From [Actinomadura] parvosata subsp. kistnae (GTDB lineage Bacteria > Actinomycetota > Actinomycetes > Streptosporangiales > Streptosporangiaceae): a DNA stretch of 43,809 bases. A model generated the notes under the pieces. That model did not search any database. It had not been told where the DNA came from and was given only the letters and a program-made list of their open reading frames with translations. The stretch spans positions 1 to 43,809 of the forward strand of contig NZ_OOHJ01000025.1 in the NCBI RefSeq assembly GCF_900323885.1, in the 5' to 3' direction. Shown here piece after piece: positions 8,386-16,600 of this stretch. A program made the translations under genes and the position numbers. Positions within the stretch are counted from its first letter, which is position 1; each line of letters begins with the position of its first letter.

Positions 8386-9755
8386 TCACGGCTCCTGCGT
8401 GTGCTGCCACCCCTGCAGCATGCCGGTGATCTTGGGGGTGACCGCCTTGAGGATCTCGGCGGCGGGCCGCTTGCCGGACTCCAGCTCCTGCAACGCGGGG
8501 GTGAGCACGTCGCTGGAGATGGCGGACAGGTTCTTGACGCGGTTGCGCAGGTCGGGGACGCCGTGGTCGCGGCCGTAGTCGACGACCGCGGTGCGGAACT
8601 CGGGCGGGTGGGCGTCGTTCTTCGTCCAGGAGTCGATCGCGGCCTGGTCCTCGTAGTACTTCTTCTCCTGCGGCATCCACAACCCCTGCTTGTAGAGGTC
8701 GACGTAGCGGGGGTCGATGTGGAAGGCGAACAGCTCCACCGCCTCCTCCACGTGCCTGGTCCCGGCGAACACCGAGGAGGCGCCGGCGACCTGGGAGGTG
8801 GTGAACGGCTCGCCGTACTTCGGCAGCACGCCGATGCCGTAGTCGACCTTGCTCTCGTTCATGTCGAGCAGCGCCCAGTGGCCGTCCACCACCATCGCCA
8901 CCCGCTTGGTCTTGAGCAGGATGTTGGTGCCCGGCACCTCGTCGCCGGTGGCGGCGAGCTGGCCGGGCCGGGGGCGACGCGGTGCTTGTAGATGAGGTCC
9001 TGGAGGTTCTGGAACACCTGGACGGCCTCGGGGGTGTCCAGCAGGCACGTCCTGCCGGTCTCGTCGGCGAAGTCGGCGCCGTTGCTGCGCAGGAAGCCGT
9101 ACCAGGCGGCGGCGTAGGTGATGCTGATCGAGACGCCGAACTGGCGGACCTGCCCGGGGTCGAAGCCCGGCTCGTCAGGGTGCCTGCCGTTCTGGTCCAC
9201 GGTCAGCTTGTACGCGTTCTCGACGAGCTGGTCCCACGACCAGGCCGAGGCGGCCACCGCCGGGGGCGGCGAGATGCCGGCGGCGGCGATGGCGGACCTG
9301 CTGTACCACAGCAGCTCGATCTCGTTGGCGGTGGAGACGCCGTGCAGCTTGTCCTTGCCGTACCAGAGGTAGGCGTCCGGCAGGTAGCCGGCGAGCTGCG
9401 GGTACTTCTGGAGGTAGGGGAAGAGGTTGACGAGGTTGCCCTGCTCGGCCAGGCGGAACGACATCGACATCGGCACGTAGCCGAGGTCGGGGGTGCGGCC
9501 GCCGGCCACGAGGCTGTTGAGCTTGACCTCGTACTCGTCGGGGGTGAAGACGGGTTTCACCTTGATGTCGGGGTTCTTCTGCTCGAAGGCCCTGAGCATC
9601 TTCTCGACCGCGGCCTTCTCGAACGTCGAGCCCCAGTACATGAACTGCAGCGCGGTGGTGCCGGCGGCGCCCGTCCCGCCGCCCGAGCCGCAGGCCGCCC
9701 CGGCCGCGCCCAGCGCGGCCAGGCCGCCCATCCTGAACAGGTCTCTTCTCTTCAT
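8386..9755 (-). CDS. extracellular sugar-binding lipoprotein of ABC importer (frameshifted)
   Basis: The gene opens at ATG 9755 with a twin-arginine-like start (MKRRDLFR) and a lipobox ending LGAAGAAC, so the product would be a lipid-anchored binding protein. The first frame continues as a family-1 solute-binding protein (FMYWGSTFEKAAVEKMLRAF, NEIELLWYSRSA) to about 8970. Homology then resumes in another frame (TNILLKTKRVAMVVDGHWAL) to the stop at 8386. One extra G in the five-G run at 8970-8974 (plus strand) restores a single reading frame of about 456 residues, normal for the family. An undercalled base is therefore likelier than a dead gene. It lies 40 bp downstream of the GH127 gene and just before the two permease genes. 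Confidence 0.85.
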
Positions 9756-9795
9756 GGGGGGTTGTTCCTTACTCGAAGGACTCAGGCGTGCTTCG

Positions 9796-11667
9796 TCAGG
9801 CGAGCGGGATCCAGACCCGCATGACGCCGCCGTCGCGGTTGTCCCACTGGTAGTAGGGGACGGCGGTGAGGGTGGCGGGGGCGACCGGGGCCGGGTCCGC
9901 GCCGGTCGTGTACGGCAGCCCGTGCGCCGGCGCGGGCGGCAAGCGGACGGCGTCGGCCTCGATGAGCACGGTGGTGCCGATACCCGGCAGGTCGCGCTCG
10001 ACCGTGCGGAGCGCGGCGCCGGGCATGAGGGCCAGGTCGTCGAGGCCGGCGTCCTGGTCGACCTGCTCGAAGCAGTAGACGAGCGGGCCGCGCTCGATCG
10101 CCGCGCAGCCGCGCAGCGCGTCGATCCTGCGGTGCGGGCGGACGATGCGCGGGGTCAGGTCGAGGCCGAGAGTGAACGTGTCCCCCGCCCGCCACTCACG
10201 GCGGATCGCGGCATAGCCGTCGGGGCCGGGATCATGCGTGGTGGCGGTGCTCCAGGCGGGGATGCGCAGCTTGAGCGTCCACGGGCCGCCCGGCGCGGAG
10301 CGGACGGTGAAGCGCACCCGGCCGTCCCACGGGTAGCCGGTCTCGACGTCGAGGACGACGCCGCCCGCGCGGATCACGCCCGGCACGTACTGGTGCACCG
10401 AGACGCCCTCGTCGTCGGTGGTGGCGACGTAGTGGCCGAGCGAGGAGACCAGGCGCATGATGTTCGGCGGGCAGCAGGCGCAGGCGAACCATTCGCGCCG
10501 CCGGCCCAGGTAGGCGTCCTCGAACAGGTCGGCGCGGCGCTGCAGCGGGTTGACGTAGAAGAAGCGGGTGCCGTCGGCGCTGGTGGAGGCGGCGAAGGCG
10601 TTGTAGAGGGTGCGCTCGATGAGGTCGGCGTAGCGGCCGTGCCCGGTGGCCAGCAGCAGCCGCCAGTTCCAGTGGATGCTGGCGATGGCCGCGCAGCTCT
10701 CGTTGTAGGCGCGGTCGGGCGGCAGCTCGTACCGCTCGCCGAACGCCTCGCCGTCGTGGCGCGAGCCGTGGCCGCCGGTGATGGAGGTCTTGGTGGCGAC
10801 CAGGTCCTCCCAGCGGCGGACGGAGGAGGCGAGCAGGTCCGCGTCGCCGGTCTCGACGGCGACGTCCACGACGCCCGCCTCCAGGTAGAGCTGGCGCACG
10901 GCGTGCCCGACGGCGGTGTCGGCCTCGCGGACGGGCAGGTGGTCCTGGGCGTACAGGGGGCCCATGCCGGTGCTCTTGATCAGGCCCTTGCCCCGGTTGT
11001 CGATCAGCTTGCGGGCCAGGTCGAGGTAGGGGCGTTCGCCGGTGAGCCGGTACAGCTCGACCAGGGCCGTCTCCACCTCCGCGTGGCCGTCGATGCCGTC
11101 GTCGCCGTCCACCAGGAACCGCCGGACGAGCAGGTCGGCGAAGCGGCGGGCGACAGCGAGCAGGTCATCCCCCAGGCCGGCGCGGGCCGCGGCCACGGCC
11201 GCCTGGAAGAGGTGGCCGGCGCAGTACATCTCGTGGCTGTACTCCAGCTCGGCGAAGATGCGGTCCGGCTTGACGACCTGGTAGTGCGCGTTCAGGTATC
11301 CGTCGGGGCGTTGCGCGCGGGCCAGCAACGCGGCCGACTCCGCCACGAACGCCCGGTGGGCGCCGTCGGGCTCCGGGTGCCGGCAGTGCTCCCAGGCGAC
11401 CGCCTCGAGCTGCTTGTACAGGTCGGAGTCCTGGAACCGGTAGCCCTGGAAGGACCCCTCGCCCTCCCCCGCCGCCAGCCGCAGGTTGGGCACCGCGCCC
11501 GACTTCTCCATCTGCTCGAGGCCGAGCGGGATGCTCGCCTCCCGGTTGATCCGCTGCCACCGCCCGAGGGGGCCTCCGTGGATCTCGACGTCGTCGATGC
11601 TCAGTGGCCGCTGGACGGCGGTGGAGGGCGCCAGCGGGCCGCGGACGCGGCCCGTGAGGTCAGACAT
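9796..11667 (-). CDS. GH127 family beta-L-arabinofuranosidase
   Basis: This is a 623-residue glycoside hydrolase of family 127 (former DUF1680). In characterised GH127 enzymes a zinc-bound cysteine is the nucleophile. The matching residues are visible: E307 (GEAFGERYELP) as acid/base, E323 and C325 in YNESCA, and C398-C399 in FACACCPPN. No signal peptide is seen, so it would act in the cytoplasm on imported oligosaccharides. The start ATG 11667 has GGGAG at good spacing; upstream in-frame codons lie beyond the promoter. It is the first gene of the import operon and is preceded by a good promoter. Specificity for L-arabinofuranose is by family, not proven. Confidence 0.92.
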   Translation of the reverse strand: MSDLTGRVRGPLAPSTAVQRPLSIDDVEIHGGPLGRWQRINREASIPLGLEQMEKSGAVPNLRLAAGEGEGSFQGYRFQDSDLYKQLEAVAWEHCRHPEPDGAHRAFVAESAALLARAQRPDGYLNAHYQVVKPDRIFAELEYSHEMYCAGHLFQAAVAAARAGLGDDLLAVARRFADLLVRRFLVDGDDGIDGHAEVETALVELYRLTGERPYLDLARKLIDNRGKGLIKSTGMGPLYAQDHLPVREADTAVGHAVRQLYLEAGVVDVAVETGDADLLASSVRRWEDLVATKTSITGGHGSRHDGEAFGERYELPPDRAYNESCAAIASIHWNWRLLLATGHGRYADLIERTLYNAFAASTSADGTRFFYVNPLQRRADLFEDAYLGRRREWFACACCPPNIMRLVSSLGHYVATTDDEGVSVHQYVPGVIRAGGVVLDVETGYPWDGRVRFTVRSAPGGPWTLKLRIPAWSTATTHDPGPDGYAAIRREWRAGDTFTLGLDLTPRIVRPHRRIDALRGCAAIERGPLVYCFEQVDQDAGLDDLALMPGAALRTVERDLPGIGTTVLIEADAVRLPPAPAHGLPYTTGADPAPVAPATLTAVPYYQWDNRDGGVMRVWIPLA

Positions 11668-11686
11668 CGTGCTCCCTGGGATCGGG

Positions 11687-11978
11687 AATAGGTTTTCCTC
11701 GCCCGCAATGTAAGATGTGATACAGCACTCGTCAAGGGACCGGCAGGTGCGCGAACGCCCCGGCAAACGGTTGCCCTCCCTTGCTCCCCCACGACACGCC
11801 GGCTCGCACCTCCGCAGGCCGAAAACCTTTTCTTCGTTATCGGAACGTTGCATTGCTGCAAGCCGCGCAGCACGCCCTTGACAGAAGCCGACGGCTGCGT
11901 TTTGCTTCCGAAAACCTTTTAGCTCTTTCGCCCTCCCGCCTCCGGGCGGGCCCCGCGCACCCCCTAGCGAAAGGTTTC
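11687..11978. promoter_or_regulatory. divergent control region with four GAAAACC-type motifs
   Basis: The 315-bp gap between GH127 and the secreted protein is less GC-rich than its surroundings. It contains GGAAAACCTATT (11687-11698, minus), GAAAACCTTTTC (11821-11832), GAAAACCTTTTA (11910-11921) and GAAAGGTTTC (11969-11978, inverted short form). A separate palindrome GGCAA-ACGG-TTGCC (11762-11775) looks like a LacI-family operator with a central CG. TTGACA at 11878-11883 may be the -35 box for the rightward gene, though its -10 is poor. A sugar-responsive repressor binding these motifs is inferred; no regulator gene is adjacent. Confidence 0.5.
11707..11735 (-). promoter_or_regulatory. sigma-70-type promoter of the GH127/import operon
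   Basis: On the minus strand TTGACG (11735-11730) and TACATT (11712-11707) are separated by exactly 17 bases. They lie 40 bp upstream of the GH127 ATG. The GGAAAACCTATT motif lies eight bases past the -10 box, about where transcription starts. Confidence 0.7.
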
Positions 11979-11982
11979 CGCC

Positions 11983-13910
11983 ATGCGCCGACTGGCCGTC
12001 CTGGCCGCCCTCCTCCTCACGTCCTTACTCACCTCCCTGCTCACGGGCCCGTCCGCCCCCGCGTACGCCGCCGGGCCCGCCCAGCTCATCGACATGTTCG
12101 GCAGGACCGTCAACTCCTACGGCGTCAAGCTCGTGGACTGGCAGGGCTACCTCGCCAACCCGTACATCGAGCTCACCGTCAAGCCGCCGGCCGACATGCG
12201 CTTCCCGCTCACCGTCGACCTGAAGGCCGAGGGCACGTCCCGGCTGATGATGGACCTGCCCAGTCAGCTCACCGCGACCGGCGCCACCAAGACCCTGACG
12301 TTCGCCAATGCCTCCGAGCAGAAGAACTTCCGCCTGGCCATCCACTCCAAGCGCGGCCCCGGCGCCGATGAGCAGCACACGCTGCGGCTCTCCATCAGGG
12401 ACGCGGGCGGCGCGACGTACCAGCACAGCCTGCCCATCTACGTGCAGCAGGACGAGAAGACCGCGCTGCAGCCCACCATCCCGATCACCTTCGACTACCG
12501 CTACGACACGATCACCGGCTACTTCTCCGACCCCGGCGTGCGCACCGCCGCCGAGGAGGCCGTCAAGGACTGGTTCCGCTTCTTCGACCTGCAGCCGTTC
12601 GACACCGTCGCGGCCGGCGCCGAGCCGAATCACCTGCCGGGCAACGACTGGCAGAACACGATCAACGTGACGAACCAGACCGCCTACACCGGCATGTACG
12701 TCTTCTTCCGCGGTATCCAGACCCCGTACTCGACGGGCTACCCGCGAACAACGGCCGCTACAGCACCCGCGGCGGCCAGCAGGTGCCCGGCCCGCTGCAC
12801 CGCTCGACCGCGATGATCCTCGAGTACGACGAGGCGAACAAGCAGCTGTTCACCTCACTCGCCGACGAGGACTGGTACAAGACCGACATCGCCGGCTCGG
12901 TGCTCGACGTGCACGGCCTCGTCATGCACGAGTACGGCCACGCCGTCGCCTTCCACAGCGACTGGGCCGGCATGCGCTCCTACGTCTCCGGCGGCGGCAC
13001 CGACCCCGACGTGGTCGAGTACCAGGGCCGCGCCGTCCCGCTCGACAGCAGCTACCACATCCCCGGCGACCAGCCGAACTGGGACCGCATCAGCGGCCAG
13101 AGCGGCGGCTGGACCCACCTGTTCCCCACCCGCCGGTGGATGCTCACCAAGCTGTCCCTGCTCATCGCCGAGAACGCCGGGTGGAAGCTGAACCGCGAGC
13201 TCACCCCGTTCCTCAAGCCGTCCATCACCACCACCTCGCTGCCGCAGGCCACGCCCGGCACCGCCTACCGGCAGACGCTGGCCGCCAGGGGCGGCGTGCC
13301 GTTCTACGACTGGCAGGTCACCGGCGGCTCGCTGCCCGCCGGGCTCACCCTCGACCGCTTCACCGGCGCCATCACCGGCACCCCCACGACGGCCGGCACG
13401 TCCACCTTCACCGTCCAACTCAGGGACTACGACCGGCTCAGCACCCCCGTGACCAGGACCTTCACCCTCACCGTCGGCGGCGGCACCCCCATCACGAACC
13501 TGGCCACCTCCGCCACCCCGTCGGCCTCCTACACCTCCCCCTGGGAGAGCGTCGCGGCACTCAACGACGGCATCGACCCGCCCGCCTCCAACGACACCGT
13601 CAACCGCCGCTGGGGCACCTGGCCGCAGACCGGCACCCAGTGGGCCGAGCTGACCTGGCCGTCGGCGCAGACGCTGCGCTCGGCCGAGGTGTACTTCTTC
13701 GACGACGACGGCGGGGTGCGGGTGCCGGCGTCGTGGAAGCTGCAGTACTGGAACGGCAGCGCGTACGCGGACGTGCCCGGCACGTACCCGACAGCGCTGA
13801 ACGCCTACAACCGCGTGACGTTCGGCGCGGTGAGCACCACCAGGCTCAGGGTCTCGCTGCAGAGCGGGGCCGGATCGGTCGGCCTGCTGGAGGTGAAGGC
13901 GTACGCCTGA
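11983..13910 (+). CDS. secreted HEXXH protein with putative Ig and F5/8-type domains (frameshifted)
   Basis: The protein opens with a clear Sec signal peptide (MRRLAVLAALLLTSL to about AYA, residues 1-29). A long unassigned region follows, then a zinc-protease-like motif VMHEYGHAVAFHSD (near 12925): HEXXH with a further His five residues on, not the standard metzincin spacing. Next come a putative Ig-like repeat (AGLTLDRFTGAITGTPTTAG, about 13345) and a C-terminal galactose-binding/F5-8-type beta-sandwich ending LLEVKAYA. The frame breaks at 12741-12743; one extra C in the CCC run joins YP to ANNGRY and restores about 642 residues. It is divergent from the arabinofuranosidase operon and shares its control region, so it may attack a glycosylated extracellular substrate (inference). 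Confidence 0.75.
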
Positions 13911-13931
13911 CGCCCCGGGAAGGCGGCGTCA
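13906..13931. terminator. bidirectional hairpin between convergent genes
   Basis: CTGACGCC (13906-13913) and GGCGTCAG (13924-13931) form an 8-bp perfect stem with a 10-base loop. The stem overlaps the stop codons of both converging genes. There is no T-run, as is usual for high-GC actinobacteria. Confidence 0.55.
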
Positions 13932-15287
13932 GCTCGCGCCGGCGTCGCCGCCCGTTCCTCCGCCGACCGCCGAGGACGGCAGGGGGATGGCGGGGAACGG
14001 GTTGTCGGGCAGCAGGATGACCCGGCGCGGCTGCTTGGCCTGGGTGGCGGCGTCGAGGTGGAGCAGGGCGGCGCCGATGCCGGCCGCGCCCACCATGTAG
14101 CCGGTGTCGGCCGTCACCTCGCCGGGCCGCAGCCGCCGGTACGCCTGGTACCAGCGGTAGCCGCGGCTGTCGGGGTCGGTGGCGCGGCCGATGAGGTCGG
14201 TGGCCAGCGTGCGGGCGTAGTCGAGGTGGGAGCGGTCGCCGGTCGCCGCCCACAGGCCGACGAACAGCTCGACCAGGCCGGCCGCGCCGCAGCACTGGCA
14301 GGCGACGTTCCAGTAGCCGGCGGTGCGGTGGCGCGGCACGCCGCTGCGGACGATGCCGTGCGCCAGCCGCTCCACCCACTCCAGGTCGCCGGGGTCGCCC
14401 GCCACCCGGTGCAGCTCGTAGAACATCCGGGCCACGCCCGCGGAGCCGGAGCAGAAGCCGAGGTAGTGCAGGCCGCGCGCGTGCGGCACGTGGTGCGGGA
14501 CGACCGCGCACGCGCCGGTGACGACGCTGATCTCGCGGACGAAGGCGGCGCCGCTGCGGGCGGCGTTCAGGAACTGCTTGTCGCCGCTCACGCCGTACAG
14601 GCGGGCCAGCAGGAACGCGGTGCCGGCCGTGCCGGCGAGGAAGCCGGGGGTGACGGCGTCCACGGGCAGGTCGGCGCAGTCGCCGAAGCGGTGACCTGGC
14701 ACGGGCAGGCGGGCGATGCGCAGCCCCGCCTCGATGGCCGCCTCCTCGTAGGCCGGCGCGCCGAGGTGGGCGGCGGCGCGCAGCAGCCCGAGGATGATGC
14801 CGCCCTCACCGCGCTGGGCCGGGTCGCGCGACCACGTCACGCCGTCGCCGCCGGCCCGGCCGCGCGCGACGATCAGGTCGGCGATGGCGGCGGCCTCGGC
14901 CTCGAACCCGGCCTCGCCGAGTGTCCAGCCGGCCTCCATGAGGGCGATCATCACGCCGGTCAGCCCGTGGTAGAGCGACAGGTCGTCCTGCTCGCGCCAG
15001 GTGGCGGCCAGGCGGCGGGCGCCCGCCCTGGCATCCTCCAGGTACGCCTCGTGCCCGGTGGCGGCGGCCAGCTCCAGGAAGAACAGCACGACGCCGGCCG
15101 CGCCCGAGTAGAGGGACCAGGGCTCGGCGGTGACCGCCGACGTGCCGCGCGCGTCGGGGTTGGCCTGCCATCGGCGTCCGTGCTCGTCGTCGATCGCCGC
15201 CGATCGGATCCACCGGCCGGCCAGGATGGCGGCGGTCAGCGGGGAGTCGGCACGCGCGCTCGACGCGCGCATCTCGTCCAGGCTCAT
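13929..15287 (-). CDS. LanC-like (lanthionine synthetase C family) protein
   Basis: This is a 452-residue alpha/alpha-toroid protein with the repeated Gly motifs of LanC proteins: SLYSGAAG (about 58), SLYHGLTG (104), FLAGTAG (217), FCSGSAG (278), CCGAAG (332) and a last GAAGIG. Zinc ligands in LanC enzymes are Cys, Cys, His. Here they appear as C279 and C332-C333, so the His of CHG is replaced by Cys, as in the CCG group of lanthipeptide cyclases such as ProcM. No dehydratase, precursor peptide or transporter gene is nearby, so a stand-alone or glutathione-related LanC-like role is as likely as lanthipeptide cyclisation. It starts at ATG 15287. Confidence 0.82.
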   Translation of the reverse strand: MSLDEMRASSARADSPLTAAILAGRWIRSAAIDDEHGRRWQANPDARGTSAVTAEPWSLYSGAAGVVLFFLELAAATGHEAYLEDARAGARRLAATWREQDDLSLYHGLTGVMIALMEAGWTLGEAGFEAEAAAIADLIVARGRAGGDGVTWSRDPAQRGEGGIILGLLRAAAHLGAPAYEEAAIEAGLRIARLPVPGHRFGDCADLPVDAVTPGFLAGTAGTAFLLARLYGVSGDKQFLNAARSGAAFVREISVVTGACAVVPHHVPHARGLHYLGFCSGSAGVARMFYELHRVAGDPGDLEWVERLAHGIVRSGVPRHRTAGYWNVACQCCGAAGLVELFVGLWAATGDRSHLDYARTLATDLIGRATDPDSRGYRWYQAYRRLRPGEVTADTGYMVGAAGIGAALLHLDAATQAKQPRRVILLPDNPFPAIPLPSSAVGGGTGGDAGAS

Positions 15288-15421
15288 GCCGCCATTTTCC
15301 CATACGTTTGGTAGGAATACTCTGAATTTGCCACATCAAATCCGCTGAATTTCCGCCGTTCCAGTATGACGGCATCGCGAGCCCCAGGGGGCGTGGCAGG
15401 CGCGGCACGATTCCGTACGCT
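15288..15421. promoter_or_regulatory. AT-rich divergent promoter region with CTGAATTT direct repeats
   Basis: The gap between the divergent LanC-like and phosphotransferase genes is much more AT-rich than the rest. It holds two direct CTGAATTT copies (15322-15329 and 15345-15352) 23 bp apart, about two helical turns. No clear -35/-10 pair could be assigned with confidence. Confidence 0.45.
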
Positions 15422-16492
15422 GTGCCGGTGATCACCATGGTGGAGTGGACCCGGCTGGAGCCCTGGCGGGTGGCCCGCGCCCGCACCGACCGGGGCGAGA
15501 GCGTGATCGTCAAGTGGGCGGGGCCGCACCCCGACCGCCGGTACAGCGAGGAGTGGCGGCTGCGCACGGAGGTGGCCGCGCTCCGCTTCCTCGCGGACGA
15601 CCTGGGGGTGCGGCTGGCGCCCCGGGTGCTGGCCGAGGACCTGGCCGCGGGACAGGTGGTGCTGGAGGACCTCGCGCCGCGCACCGCGCTCGACGGGCTG
15701 CTGCGCCGCGACGGCGCCGCCGCGCACCTGGCGCGGCTGACCGCGTTCGCCCGGATCCGGGGCGAGCTGGGCGCGGTCACGGCGGGGCACGCGAGCCGGT
15801 ACGAGCGGCGGCGCCGCGCGCTCGGCCCCGTTGACGCCGCCGCCGACCTGCTCGGGCACGCCGCGCCGATCCGCACGTCAGGCGTGCCCGAGGCCGGACG
15901 GCTCGGGGTGCCGCTCCGGGGCGGGGCCGAGCGGGAGCTGGCGACCGCGCTGGACGAGCTGGCCGATCCCGGGCCGTTCCTCGTGCTCAGCAACGGCGAC
16001 CCGGAGGCCAACAACGTCCTCGTGCACGAACGCGGGCCGGTCGACGCGCGCTTGATCGACTTCGAGTTCGCCGCGTTCCGGCACGCCCTGCACGACGCGG
16101 TCCCCCTGCACGTGCCGGGGCCGGCGTGGATGTGGGTCACGGCGGACGCGCTCGGCGAGCTCGGGGACGTCTACCGGCGGGCGCTGGCCGCCGGGGTGCC
16201 GCAGGCCGAGGACGAGCGGCGGTACGGCCTCGGGCTGACGGCCGCGTGCGTGGCCTGGGCGCTGACCCGGCTGCGGCGGCTGCCCGCGCTCGACACCCGC
16301 CCCGCCGGCGACACCAGCCGGGCCCAGCTCGTGGCCACCCTGGAGGCGGCGGCGCGCACCGCCGACGCCTGCCGGGCGCTGCCCCGGCTGGCCGGATGGT
16401 GCCGCCACCTCGCCGACGCCCTGCGCCTGCGCTGGCCGGACGCCGACCTCGACGTGACCGCCCTGGCCCCGTACACACCCCGCCGCCCCTGA
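15422..16492 (+). CDS. aminoglycoside phosphotransferase (APH) fold protein
   Basis: This is a protein of up to 356 residues with the APH/choline-kinase fold. The catalytic loop reads LSNGDPEANNVLV, with Asp kept but the usual preceding His replaced by Asn-Gly. The metal-binding LIDFEF follows. SVIVKW near residue 28 is the likely ATP-binding lysine strand. Possible starts are GTG 15422, GTG 15428 and ATG 15437. The substrate is unknown, and resistance should not be assumed since this fold phosphorylates many small molecules. It is divergent from the LanC-like gene and could share its promoter region. Confidence 0.75.
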   Translation: MPVITMVEWTRLEPWRVARARTDRGESVIVKWAGPHPDRRYSEEWRLRTEVAALRFLADDLGVRLAPRVLAEDLAAGQVVLEDLAPRTALDGLLRRDGAAAHLARLTAFARIRGELGAVTAGHASRYERRRRALGPVDAAADLLGHAAPIRTSGVPEAGRLGVPLRGGAERELATALDELADPGPFLVLSNGDPEANNVLVHERGPVDARLIDFEFAAFRHALHDAVPLHVPGPAWMWVTADALGELGDVYRRALAAGVPQAEDERRYGLGLTAACVAWALTRLRRLPALDTRPAGDTSRAQLVATLEAAARTADACRALPRLAGWCRHLADALRLRWPDADLDVTALAPYTPRRP

Positions 16493-16534
16493 CCGCCCCG
16501 CCCCTGACTCCGCCACCCAGGACCGGAACGGCGG

Positions 16535-16557
16535 GGACTAGGGACATCCCCTGGTCC
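16535..16557. promoter_or_regulatory. palindrome upstream of the helical signalling gene
   Basis: GGACTAGGG (16535-16543) and CCCTGGTCC (16549-16557) form nine-base arms with one mismatch around a five-base centre. The core TAGGGA..TCCC resembles the palindrome at 25817-25830. A TACCTAT stretch (16584-16590), a possible -10 box, lies just before the GTG start at 16601. Confidence 0.5.
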
Positions 16558-16600
16558 GTCCCGGACGAGAGCGGGCCCCCGCCGTACCTATCCTGCGGCC

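Noticed and set aside
13929..16492. Lanthipeptide biosynthetic cluster
   Set aside because: No precursor peptide, dehydratase, transporter or protease gene is present near the LanC-like gene.
15422..16492. Aminoglycoside resistance gene
   Set aside because: Only the general APH fold is supported; catalytic-loop variation and context do not indicate a drug substrate.
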